The notes under the pieces were generated by a model that was given only the letters and a program-made list of their open reading frames with translations, made no database searches and had not been told where the DNA came from. The position numbers were made by a program, and so were the translations under genes. A DNA stretch of 64,000 nt, taken from the NCBI GenBank assembly GCA_012513915.1, contig JAAZBG010000033.1, positions 33,976 through 97,975 on the forward strand. Direction: 5' to 3'. This document shows, one piece after another, positions 18,666 to 27,397 of the stretch. The stretch's first letter is position 1; every line of letters begins with the position of its first letter. Source of the DNA: Fibrobacter sp. (GTDB lineage Bacteria > Fibrobacterota > Chitinivibrionia > Chitinivibrionales > Chitinispirillaceae).

Positions 18666-21600
18666 ATGAAAACTGTCAGGGATGCGTGTGTTGTTCAAAA
18701 AAATGCTTTTGAAATCAATGTTGGAGACCAGATTGAGCAACTGGATCAGATCATCTCAACTACCGATGGTACCGACTATTTTGCAAAAACCTTTATCACT
18801 GACGGTATGCGGGCATTACTTCACAAAGGTATCGCACGCCTCGCCGGAAAAACCAACGATTCAATTTTTCATCTCAAACAGGCAATGGGTGGTGGTAAAA
18901 CACACGTAATGGTTGGTTTTGGCCTGCTTGCAAAAGACCCCGCACTCAGAAACAAACTAATCAACGATATACCTTATCAAGCAGCTTTTAAAAATGTGAG
19001 GATCGCGGCGTTCAATGGCCGGAATAATCCACCAACTTTTTTATGGGGTGAAATAGCAAAACAACTCGGTAAACAGCAGTTATTTACAGAATTCTGGGAT
19101 GCAGGAGCAAAAGCACCCGATGAAGCCGCCTGGCTCCGGCTCTTTGATGGTGATGAACCGGTACTAATTCTGCTTGATGAAATGCCACCCTATTTTCACT
19201 ACCTCAGTACTCAGGTTTCCGGTATGGGCACTGTTGCCGATGTGCTCACAAGGGCATTTGCAAATATGCTTACTGCTGCTCAAAAACGAAAGAATGTCTG
19301 TATAGTCGTCTCCGACCTTGAAGCCGCCTATGCCACCGGTGGCAAGCTGATTCAAAAAGCACTCGATGATGCAAAACAGGAGATCGGTCGCGCGGAAATC
19401 AGCATCACACCGGTCAATCTGGAATCAAGTGAAATCTATGAAATTTTGCGTAAACGACTATTTGTTTCTTTACCAAATAAGAGTGTGATTCAGGATGTTG
19501 CACAGGCGTTTGCAAAGAAACTCAGTGAAGCAGCAAAAGCAAAAGCGGTTGAGCGAAGTGCCGAATCGCTTGCAGACGAAATCATGGAAACCTATCCATT
19601 TCACCCGCGCTTTAAAAACCTTGTTGCGCTTTTTAAGGAAAACGAAAAATTCAAACAGATGCGCGGACTCATGGAACTTGTTTCCCGTCTGCTGAAATCG
19701 GTCTGGGAACGAAATGAAAATGATGTATTTCTTATCGGAGCACAGCATTTTAATCTGAATCTGCCCGAAGTTCGGGAAAAACTCTCCGACATTTCCGAAA
19801 TGCGTGATGTCATCGCGATGGACCTATGGAATCAACAGCAATCTGCACACGCACAGTTAATTGATATCAACACTGGTCGGTCAAATGCCTCTGAAGCGGG
19901 AACTTTACTGCTTACTGCCAGCTTGTCAACAGCGGTCAATGCCGTAAAAGGGTTGACCGATGCAGAACTGCTCGAATGCCTGATATCGCCCCTTAATGAA
20001 CCCAGTGATTACAGACTTGCATTTACCGGGCTGCATAAAGTTGCATGGTATCTTCACCAGACACTTGAAGGAAGATACTACTTTGACAGACAGGAAAACC
20101 TTACCAAGAAACTTCAGGGATACGCCGAAAAGGCTCCGCAGAACAAGGTTGACGAACTGATACGGACACGGCTCAACGAAATGTATACCCCCAAAACACG
20201 GGAAGCCTACGAAAAAGTACTGCCATTGCCAATTATGGATGAGGCTGAAGCGCAGCTCAAACTATGCAGAACACTGCTGATTGTCAGCCCCGATGGCAAA
20301 ATCCCTCCTGAAGTCGTTAACCAGTTTTTCAGTTCATTGACTGTTAAAAATAATCTGCTGGTGCTCACTGGTGAAAAAACACAGTTTGCAAGCGTTGAAA
20401 AAGCTGCACGGCATTTGTATGCAGCAATGAAAGCCGACAATGAAATTACCGCCTTACATCCACAGCGTAAAGAATTTGATGAGAAAAAAGCACAATACGA
20501 ACAGGATTTTCAAACCACCATTCTTTCCGTTTTTGACAAGTTGTTTTTCCCCGGTGCACAAAGTTCAGTTCCGATGCTTCGGTCAAAAGCACTTGATACT
20601 ACCTATCCGTCAAATGAGGTTTACAACGGGGAACGGCAGATTGTTAAAACGCTTACCTCCGACCCGATTAAGTTGTATACCGATGTTACGGCAAATTTTG
20701 ATGCACTAAAATCACGGGTAGAGGCACTTCTTTTTGGAAATCAGAATGATATGCGTAAAAACGATCTCTCTGATAAATTAAAACAACAATCGCAAATGCC
20801 ATGGATGCCGCCAAAGGGACTTGATCTGCTAATTCAGGAATGCTGTCAACGCGGATTATGGGAAGATCTTGGTAATGGTTATATCACAAAAAAGCCAAAA
20901 CCCAAAGCTACAGGCGTTCAGATAAATGCACTGAGCGACCCGGACGACGCTGGTGCGGTTCGACTGAAAGTAGAGGCCTTAAACGCAGGCCCGGCTCCAC
21001 GTATCTACTTTGCAGAAGATACATCCGTGAGTGAAAACTCACAAATCCTGAAGGAAAATGAGCTTGTTACCAATGCACTGCGTGTACAGTTTCTTGTTGT
21101 TGACCCCACAGGAAAAAACAACACCGGATCTCCGGTCTGCTGGGAAAACGCACTTGTATTGCGCAACCGGTATGATGAAACTGCCCGGAGCGTTGAGCTC
21201 TTTGTTGCGCCTCGCGGTACGATCCGGTATACGCTTGACGGATCGGAGCCAAGAAACGGCACCGAATATACCGGGCCGGTATCGTTATATTCTCAGGATG
21301 AGATCAGGATGTTATGCTTTGCGGAATGCGAAGGTCTTGAGACACGGCGGGAGTTTATTTTTAAGGCTGAGGGTGAAAAGGGAATAAGTCTTGTACGTAC
21401 TGAGCCTGCGACTATCTATACTGTCAAGCCGAAACGTCTTGACTCAGCGGCAAAGACCTATGAAGGCTTAACCATTGCACGCGAAAAAGGTGTTGAATTT
21501 GAGCAGGTGGTGCTTACGATTGGCAACGGTTCGAAAGTAATCACCCTTACCCTGGGAGATATCCGGCTCGGTGCAGAGGTGCTTGAGAAACTGCTTAATG

Positions 21601-21740
21601 ATCTTAAAGCATTTGTGCCGGTCGATTCTCCGGTGTTGATGCAATTCAAACGTGCCCATTTTGCATCGGGATTTGACCTCGAACAGTTTACTCAAAAACT
21701 TGGCATTGAACTTGAACAAAATGAGGTCCGGCAGCAATGA
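18666..21740 (+). CDS. DUF499 P-loop ATPase of an Hma-like anti-phage system
   Basis: 1024 residues. The N-terminal ATPase has Walker A QAMGGGKTH (about 72-80) and Walker B LILLDE (167-172) followed by MPPYF, as in the DUF499 family associated with anti-phage loci. Residues ~845-905 hold an unexpected chitobiase-C-terminal-like module (GTIRYTLDGSEPRNGTEY). The C-terminus ends in a region rich in short beta strands. In helicase-methylase-ATPase systems this protein is the energy-using partner of the DUF1156 methyltransferase and PLD helicase; the mechanism is not established. Its stop overlaps the next start (ATGA), so the genes are translationally coupled. Confidence 0.88.
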   Translation: MKTVRDACVVQKNAFEINVGDQIEQLDQIISTTDGTDYFAKTFITDGMRALLHKGIARLAGKTNDSIFHLKQAMGGGKTHVMVGFGLLAKDPALRNKLINDIPYQAAFKNVRIAAFNGRNNPPTFLWGEIAKQLGKQQLFTEFWDAGAKAPDEAAWLRLFDGDEPVLILLDEMPPYFHYLSTQVSGMGTVADVLTRAFANMLTAAQKRKNVCIVVSDLEAAYATGGKLIQKALDDAKQEIGRAEISITPVNLESSEIYEILRKRLFVSLPNKSVIQDVAQAFAKKLSEAAKAKAVERSAESLADEIMETYPFHPRFKNLVALFKENEKFKQMRGLMELVSRLLKSVWERNENDVFLIGAQHFNLNLPEVREKLSDISEMRDVIAMDLWNQQQSAHAQLIDINTGRSNASEAGTLLLTASLSTAVNAVKGLTDAELLECLISPLNEPSDYRLAFTGLHKVAWYLHQTLEGRYYFDRQENLTKKLQGYAEKAPQNKVDELIRTRLNEMYTPKTREAYEKVLPLPIMDEAEAQLKLCRTLLIVSPDGKIPPEVVNQFFSSLTVKNNLLVLTGEKTQFASVEKAARHLYAAMKADNEITALHPQRKEFDEKKAQYEQDFQTTILSVFDKLFFPGAQSSVPMLRSKALDTTYPSNEVYNGERQIVKTLTSDPIKLYTDVTANFDALKSRVEALLFGNQNDMRKNDLSDKLKQQSQMPWMPPKGLDLLIQECCQRGLWEDLGNGYITKKPKPKATGVQINALSDPDDAGAVRLKVEALNAGPAPRIYFAEDTSVSENSQILKENELVTNALRVQFLVVDPTGKNNTGSPVCWENALVLRNRYDETARSVELFVAPRGTIRYTLDGSEPRNGTEYTGPVSLYSQDEIRMLCFAECEGLETRREFIFKAEGEKGISLVRTEPATIYTVKPKRLDSAAKTYEGLTIAREKGVEFEQVVLTIGNGSKVITLTLGDIRLGAEVLEKLLNDLKAFVPVDSPVLMQFKRAHFASGFDLEQFTQKLGIELEQNEVRQQ

Positions 21741-22315
21741 GTGCAACAGACGGTTTTGGTGCACCAATCGCGTTCGGTGCACATCATTTTATCGTTGATA
21801 TCCCGGTTGCTCCGCGGGAACCGGTGGAAATTATTGAAGATTTCGGCTTTAACGGACATGAAACAAAAAAAGAGATTACCGAGTGCAGAGTTATTCTTGC
21901 CCGCGAATTATGGAGCGCAATCCGGGATCAGGCCCGATCAGATTTTAACGAGCGGCTAAAAAAGAAGAAAATGCAGACAGGTGCCTGGAGTACCGGCAAA
22001 AATAAACTGGATCGTTTTCTTGGCAAAGAGCTTTGTGTTCTTGCCTGGGCTGCTGAACATGCAACGCTTGATGAGTGCGCTATTATTTGTCAAAAATGGT
22101 CTGCACTACGCCCCGAGGAACGCTGGTGGCTCTTTGCAAAAACAGCTGCCGAAGCAGGGGGTGATAAAGATACCAGTCGCGGCTGGCGCAAAGCGCTGTA
22201 TTGTGCTCTCTCTGACGGCACCAGTATTAAAGTTGACAAAAAAATAGTGCCGAAAAGCAGAAAAAATAAAACAGATGAACCACTACCCAATTTATTCGAT
22301 TTTATTGAAGGATAA
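21737..22315 (+). CDS. DUF3780 anti-phage-associated protein
   Basis: 192 residues, beginning in the ATGA overlap with the DUF499 stop. The N-terminal FGAPIAFGAHHFIVDIP and central WSAIRDQARSDFNERLKKK, with a downstream ERWWLFAKTAAEAGG, match the DUF3780 family, known only as a partner of DUF499/DUF1156 loci. It contains no catalytic motif I can identify, is soluble and rather basic in the middle, and is probably a structural or DNA-binding subunit. The C-terminal ~25 residues are a Lys-rich linker ending LFDFIEG. Confidence 0.82.
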   Translation: MSATDGFGAPIAFGAHHFIVDIPVAPREPVEIIEDFGFNGHETKKEITECRVILARELWSAIRDQARSDFNERLKKKKMQTGAWSTGKNKLDRFLGKELCVLAWAAEHATLDECAIICQKWSALRPEERWWLFAKTAAEAGGDKDTSRGWRKALYCALSDGTSIKVDKKIVPKSRKNKTDEPLPNLFDFIEG

Positions 22316-22320
22316 CCGGT

Positions 22321-22644
22321 ATGCTTAAAAAGATTGTACTTGAACGGTTCAGAGGATTTAAACGTCTTGAGCTTGACGTCCCGGAAGTACTTGTTTTAAT
22401 GGGACCTAAAAGCTCCGGTAAAACAACGGTGCTTCACACTGAGATCTGGCAGCGGGGTAAAGACCGTGCATCGTTTATCCTTGGTGAGATCAGGAAATTG
22501 CTTGGTGCCGATGCAAACACTTTGACAACCTCATTGTCAAAAGTTATCGAACGCGCAGACGTAAACCTGTTCCCCGCTGGGAACCCCGCGGTTATACCAC
22601 CGGAAATTGCAGCTCTTCTTGACTGGATGACATCAAATGCTTGA
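22321..22644 (+). CDS. P-loop minigene (truncated AAA/SMC-type ATPase?)
   Basis: 107 residues. The first ~42 look like the N-terminus of a RecF/OLD/SMC-type ATPase (LERFRGFKRLELDVPEVLVLMGP-KSSGKTT, Walker A at about 36-43). The expected signature, Walker B and D-loop never follow; a short tail of unknown type ends DWMTSNA. It starts 6 bases after the DUF3780 stop and its last 8 bases overlap the DUF1156 start, so it is embedded and coupled. It is either a remnant of a larger ATPase after an in-frame deletion, or a small nucleotide-binding subunit. The intact frame and tight coupling favour a kept gene. Function unknown. Confidence 0.6.
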   Translation: MLKKIVLERFRGFKRLELDVPEVLVLMGPKSSGKTTVLHTEIWQRGKDRASFILGEIRKLLGADANTLTTSLSKVIERADVNLFPAGNPAVIPPEIAALLDWMTSNA

Positions 22645-25477
22645 ACCAAACTCATGGAACAATAAACCAGCACTTATAGAGCACCTTTTTCCCGTTCAGA
22701 AACTGTCGGTCGAAAGTTTTAAAGAGCAGATGGCTGGTTCCGGTAAAACGCTGGTGAGTCTTGGTGGTTACTGGAAAGGCCGAAAACCACTTATTCTCAA
22801 TAAAGCATGTATTCTTGGTTCGTTGCTTCCGTTTACAGGTGCTTTAAAACGGGATCTTGAAATATTTGAGATGCTAATGGGTATGGATAATGAGTCGATT
22901 GAAATTCGTCTTATTGAAAAAAATGCCAAACAGGTTGATTTTTTTAAGGTACATGAGCGTTCCGCACAATACCAGGTCAAGTATAAAGATTTTGTTCGTG
23001 ATGCATTAAGGCCGGAGGAGTGCGATCGTTCGCTCTTCGACCATATCTGGAATGAGGTTAATGAGCATCTTGGTACGTGTGCGACAACATTTCCCGAATT
23101 AGTTGAACAAATGGGAATTGCCCGTTTTGGACATAAGCCAAGAGTTGCAGATGTATTCAGCGGTTCGGGCCAGATTCCATTCGAGGCAGCTCGTTTAGGG
23201 TGTAAAGTTTATGCGTCAGATTTAAATCCTATTTCGTGTATGCTGACCTGGGGTGCATTTAATGTTGTTGGTGCAAATTCTCAAAAAAGCAACAAAAATA
23301 AAGTAGAACAAAACGCATTAGCCCAAAATATAAGTACAACTATAGACACAATGGGAATTGAAACAGATGGAAACGGGTGGAATGCAAAAGCGTTTTTATA
23401 TTGCAATGAAGTCAATTGCCCTGAAACAGGTTGGATGGTGCCTTTACTGCCATCAAGGGTTGTTAGTTGTAAGAGTTACAAGGTAATTGCCAATTTAATT
23501 CCTATACATGCAGAGAAACGATACGAAATTGATATTGCGTATGTTACTACCGATGAAGAAATAGAAGCTGCAAGAGAGGGCACTGTTCAGGATGGTTATG
23601 TTGTTCATTCACCAGATGGAATAAATTTAATCCGCACGAAAATATCCACACTTAGGGGTGATTTTACTGAAGGTAAAGTGAGTGGAAATAAATTAAGACT
23701 TTGGGAAAAATCTGATTTTATTCCCCGTAAAGAAGATGTCTTTCAGGAGAGACTTTATTGTGTTTTGTGGAAAAGAAAAAAGAAATCAGGCAAGGGTGAA
23801 GAATACGAGTTCAGAAAAGTAACAGCTGCCGATTTACAACGTGAACAAAAAGTAATCGATTTTATAACTGAACACTTTTCTGAATGGCAGGAAAAAGGAT
23901 GTATTCCTGACATGAAAATTGAACCTGGAAATGAAACAGAGCGACTTTACCGTGAGCGTGGATGGACCTATTGGCACCATTTGTTTAATCCACGGCAATT
24001 ACTATCAGCGGGTCTTGTTCGTCAACAAATCAATGGGTTATTAGCTATTCCACTGGCAAGACTTATTAATCAAAACTCACGGTTGTCACGCTGGGATTCT
24101 GCAAGTGGTGGTGGTGGTTGTGTACAGGCTGTATTTGACAATCAGGCATTAAACACGCTCTATACGTATGGCTGCAGAGCGAGTTCAAATTTTGAAGATT
24201 TGTTAACTAAATCATCAAAACATTTCCCAATAGATGAAGCAATGTATACCGTGAATACACATCCGGCGCAAGAACTTGCAACAGAAAACGACATATACAT
24301 TACCGATCCACCATACGGTGATGCTGTAAAATATGAAGAAATAACCGAGTTTTTTATTGCATGGCTTCGTAAAAATCCACCTGTTGAATTCGCACACTGG
24401 ACATGGGACAGCCGTCGCTCGCTTGCTGTCAAGGGTGAAGATGATGGATTCAGACAAGGAATGGTTGCGGCGTACCGGAAAATGGGCCAGATGATGCCCG
24501 ATAATGGGATTCAGGTACTCATGTTTACCCACCAGAGTGGCTCCATCTGGGCTGATATGGCAAATATTGTCTGGGCTGCCGGTTTACAGGTAACTGCAGC
24601 ATGGTATGTTGTTACCGAAACCGATTCCGCACTTCGTCAGGGTGCCAATGTTACCGGAACGGTATTACTCGTACTCCGTAAACGTATCGAACGCAAAGAA
24701 TCGTTCCGTGATGAACTTGGCTGGGAGATTGAAGACGCCGTACGTAAACAGGTCGAAAGCCTCACCGGGCTTGACAAAACGGTCCGTGAAGAAAACTCCG
24801 AAGGTCTCTATAACGACGCCGATATCCAGATGGCCGGCTATGCTGCAGCACTGCGGGTTCTTACCACCTATTCCGTTATTGACGGAAAGGATATGGAAAC
24901 AGAAGCGACGGCACCGCGTAAAAAAGGACAAAAGAATTTTGTTGATGAACTCATCGATTTTGCGGTACAGACTGCGGTGCAATTCCTTGTTCCTATCGGT
25001 TTTGAAAAAGAGCAGTGGCAGCGCCTTGCACCAATCGAACGGTATTACCTCAAGATGGTAGACATGGAGGCACAAGGGGAAAAGTCGCTTGACAACTACC
25101 AGAATTTTGCAAAAGCATTCCGTGTACATCATTTCGACGCCCTTATGGCAAGTGCAAAAGCAAACGCCGCACGTATGCGTACCGCAGAGGAATTTAAAGG
25201 TGAACTGATGAGCGGTTCCGCAGAAATTGCATCAACAACCCTGCGGGCATTATTGTATGCTATGTATGAAGTACAGCGAGACACCGAAATTGACGATGTC
25301 CTGCTGCACCTGATGACCAATTGCGGCCCGAATTACCTTCAGGTAAAACCACTCCTGATTATCATGGCAGATTTTCTTGCAACAAAACGGGAAGATCTCA
25401 AACCGATGCACCTTTACGAAAAAGAAGCATCCTCAGCACGGGTGCTTGCCGAGGCAATAAGAAATCAGAGATTGTAA
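22637..25477 (+). CDS. DUF1156 DNA (adenine-type) methyltransferase
   Basis: 946 residues. The SAM-binding motif I VADVFSGSGQIPFE is at about 169-182 and the catalytic motif IV DPPYG at about 556-560, the order typical of amino-methyltransferases making N6-adenine or N4-cytosine. Between them a Cys/Pro motif (CPETGWMVPLLPS) marks DUF1156 enzymes. The protein is the modification arm of the Hma-like set and should mark host DNA. GC content falls sharply in the middle of the gene (about 23220-24360; 28-45% in lines counted by hand against 47-57% in the flanks), so the recognition part may have been exchanged by recombination. Start lies within the preceding ORF's last codons. Confidence 0.88.
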   Translation: MLEPNSWNNKPALIEHLFPVQKLSVESFKEQMAGSGKTLVSLGGYWKGRKPLILNKACILGSLLPFTGALKRDLEIFEMLMGMDNESIEIRLIEKNAKQVDFFKVHERSAQYQVKYKDFVRDALRPEECDRSLFDHIWNEVNEHLGTCATTFPELVEQMGIARFGHKPRVADVFSGSGQIPFEAARLGCKVYASDLNPISCMLTWGAFNVVGANSQKSNKNKVEQNALAQNISTTIDTMGIETDGNGWNAKAFLYCNEVNCPETGWMVPLLPSRVVSCKSYKVIANLIPIHAEKRYEIDIAYVTTDEEIEAAREGTVQDGYVVHSPDGINLIRTKISTLRGDFTEGKVSGNKLRLWEKSDFIPRKEDVFQERLYCVLWKRKKKSGKGEEYEFRKVTAADLQREQKVIDFITEHFSEWQEKGCIPDMKIEPGNETERLYRERGWTYWHHLFNPRQLLSAGLVRQQINGLLAIPLARLINQNSRLSRWDSASGGGGCVQAVFDNQALNTLYTYGCRASSNFEDLLTKSSKHFPIDEAMYTVNTHPAQELATENDIYITDPPYGDAVKYEEITEFFIAWLRKNPPVEFAHWTWDSRRSLAVKGEDDGFRQGMVAAYRKMGQMMPDNGIQVLMFTHQSGSIWADMANIVWAAGLQVTAAWYVVTETDSALRQGANVTGTVLLVLRKRIERKESFRDELGWEIEDAVRKQVESLTGLDKTVREENSEGLYNDADIQMAGYAAALRVLTTYSVIDGKDMETEATAPRKKGQKNFVDELIDFAVQTAVQFLVPIGFEKEQWQRLAPIERYYLKMVDMEAQGEKSLDNYQNFAKAFRVHHFDALMASAKANAARMRTAEEFKGELMSGSAEIASTTLRALLYAMYEVQRDTEIDDVLLHLMTNCGPNYLQVKPLLIIMADFLATKREDLKPMHLYEKEASSARVLAEAIRNQRL

Positions 25478-25505
25478 TTTGATAGAATACTAATAGAAAG
25501 GTTGT

Positions 25506-26759
25506 ATGATGGCTCAACGATCATCACCAAATAAAAAGCCTGCAGTACCCAGAATAGAATCGATAAGTGTGAAAAATTATCGTGCTCTGAAAAGTATCAC
25601 CTTAGAGAAGCTCACACCTATGACGGTGTTACTCGGTCCCAACGGAAGTGGTAAATCGACAATTTTTGATGTATTTAATTTTTTATCGGAGTGCTTTCAA
25701 TTTGGACTGCGGCACGCATGGGACAGACGCGGAAGAGGTAAGGAATTAAAGAGTCGTGGTGCTGATGGGCCGATTGTATTTGAATTAAAATATCGTGAAC
25801 AACCAAAAATGCCGGTGATCACGTATCATCTGGCAATTGACGAAGGAAAAAAAGGGCCTGAGGTTGTTGAGGAGTGGTTGCAATGGCGACGTGGCGAACA
25901 ATATGGTCAACCATTTCGTTTTATAGATTTCAGGAAAGGCATTGGAAAAGCAGTTAGTGGAGAAATGCCTGACAAAGAAGATAAACGGATTGAGACAAAT
26001 CTTCGTTCTGCTGATTTGATTGCGGTAAATACACTTGGGCAATTTTCAGAACACCCACGTGTTGCAGCGTTAAGGGAGTTTATAACCGATTGGTATGTCT
26101 CCTATTTATCAATCGATCAGACACGCAGCCAGCCGGAAGCTGGTCCGCAGGAGCGTTTAAGTAAGAGTGGGGATAATTTACCCAATGTAATCCAATATCT
26201 TAAGGAACAGTTTCCCGAACGTCTGGAAAAAATATTTAAAATTCTCCAGCAGCGAATACCCCGACTGGAGCGGGTTGATGCAGAACCAATGCCTGACGGC
26301 CGTCTTCTTTTGCAAATTAAAGATGCGCCTTTTGATAAACCCGTTCTATCTAAATTCGCTTCAGATGGAACGATGAAGATGTTATCATATTTAACTCTTT
26401 TGCACGACCCGGAGCCTCCTCGTTTTATCGGAATTGAGGAACCGGAGAACTTTCTTCACCCAAGATTGTTACCAGAACTTGCTGAAGAGTGCAGAGCGGC
26501 TTCTGAGAAAAGTCAACTGCTTATTACGAGTCATTCACCTTTTTTACTTAATGCAATGAAAGCAGAAGAGGTAAGGATTCTCTACAGGGATCATACTGGA
26601 TTTACAAAAGTAGTCACGGCATCAGATATTAAAGGTATTCAGGAAATGCTTGAACAGGGAGCATCTTTGGGTTATTTGTGGATGGAAGGTCATTTTGGAC
26701 TCGGAGATCCGTTAGTCAATGCAGGTGCGCCAAAAGAGCTTAAAAAAAGGTCCAGATGA
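25506..26759 (+). CDS. AAA_21/OLD-like ATPase, first gene of a nested ATPase-TOPRIM pair
   Basis: 417 residues; ATGs at 25506 and 25509 are both served by GAAAGG. The ABC/SMC-like head has Walker [12 protein letters not shown] (about 42-52) and the Walker B-like [13 protein letters not shown] (about 307), followed by [14 protein letters not shown], the H-loop of overcoming-lysogeny-defect and RecF-type ATPases. No coiled-coil arms are evident. Such ATPases drive a partner TOPRIM nuclease in Gabija, OLD and PARIS defence, and the next gene is TOPRIM-like and overlaps by ATGA. It sits inside the Hma-like operon. Confidence 0.88.
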   Translation: MMAQRSSPNKKPAVPRIESISVKNYRALKSITLEKLTPMTVLLGPNGSGKSTIFDVFNFLSECFQFGLRHAWDRRGRGKELKSRGADGPIVFELKYREQPKMPVITYHLAIDEGKKGPEVVEEWLQWRRGEQYGQPFRFIDFRKGIGKAVSGEMPDKEDKRIETNLRSADLIAVNTLGQFSEHPRVAALREFITDWYVSYLSIDQTRSQPEAGPQERLSKSGDNLPNVIQYLKEQFPERLEKIFKILQQRIPRLERVDAEPMPDGRLLLQIKDAPFDKPVLSKFASDGTMKMLSYLTLLHDPEPPRFIGIEEPENFLHPRLLPELAEECRAASEKSQLLITSHSPFLLNAMKAEEVRILYRDHTGFTKVVTASDIKGIQEMLEQGASLGYLWMEGHFGLGDPLVNAGAPKELKKRSR

Positions 26760-27385
26760 TGGTTGAAAAATTAGTTGTATTTGTCGAAGAATATTCAATG
26801 GAAGCCGCACTTGAGATACTTTTGCCCAAACTGCTTAATGGTGTCACTTTTCAGATTATCCGGTTTCAGTGTAAAAACGACATGCTTAAGCAGCTACCAT
26901 TACGTCTTAAGGGGTATAGCAGTTGGCTGCCTGCAAACTGGTCTATTCTGGTACTGGTAGACCGGGATGATGATGATTGCAAAGAACTGAAACGTGAACT
27001 TGAAAAACACTGTGCCACAGCCGGGTTACTCACCAGAACTGCAGCAAAAACCGGGCAGAAATTTAAAGTAACAAATCGAATTGTGATAGAGGAACTTGAA
27101 TCGTGGTATTTTGGAGATTGGCAAGCGGTAAAAACAGCCTACCCCAAAGTCAATGCTAACATTGCAGGCAAAGCAGCATACCGTGATCCGGATTTAATAA
27201 AAGGCGGTACCTGGGAAGCACTTGAGCGTGTTTTAAAAAACTCCGGATATTTTTCTACAGGACTTCGCAAAATAGAATGTGCACGAACGGTAACTCCACA
27301 CATGAACGTTAATGTGAACCGCTCTAAAAGCTTTAACGTTTTTCATCAGGCAATTACAAAGATTCTGAATGGGAGCATTGGTTAA
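26756..27385 (+). CDS. DUF4276 (TOPRIM-like) putative nuclease
   Basis: 209 residues from the ATG overlapping the ATPase stop (ATGA). TOPRIM-type features: a buried strand with acidic residue ([13 protein letters not shown], about 5-17) and the DxD-type strand [12 protein letters not shown] (about 63-74), then [11 protein letters not shown] and a basic tail. DUF4276 proteins pair with AAA_21-type ATPases and are predicted metal-dependent nucleases. Together they would form the effector of an ATP-gated nuclease. A strict catalytic check is not possible by eye. Confidence 0.8.
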   Translation: MMVEKLVVFVEEYSMEAALEILLPKLLNGVTFQIIRFQCKNDMLKQLPLRLKGYSSWLPANWSILVLVDRDDDDCKELKRELEKHCATAGLLTRTAAKTGQKFKVTNRIVIEELESWYFGDWQAVKTAYPKVNANIAGKAAYRDPDLIKGGTWEALERVLKNSGYFSTGLRKIECARTVTPHMNVNVNRSKSFNVFHQAITKILNGSIG

Positions 27386-27397
27386 GGAATACTATTT

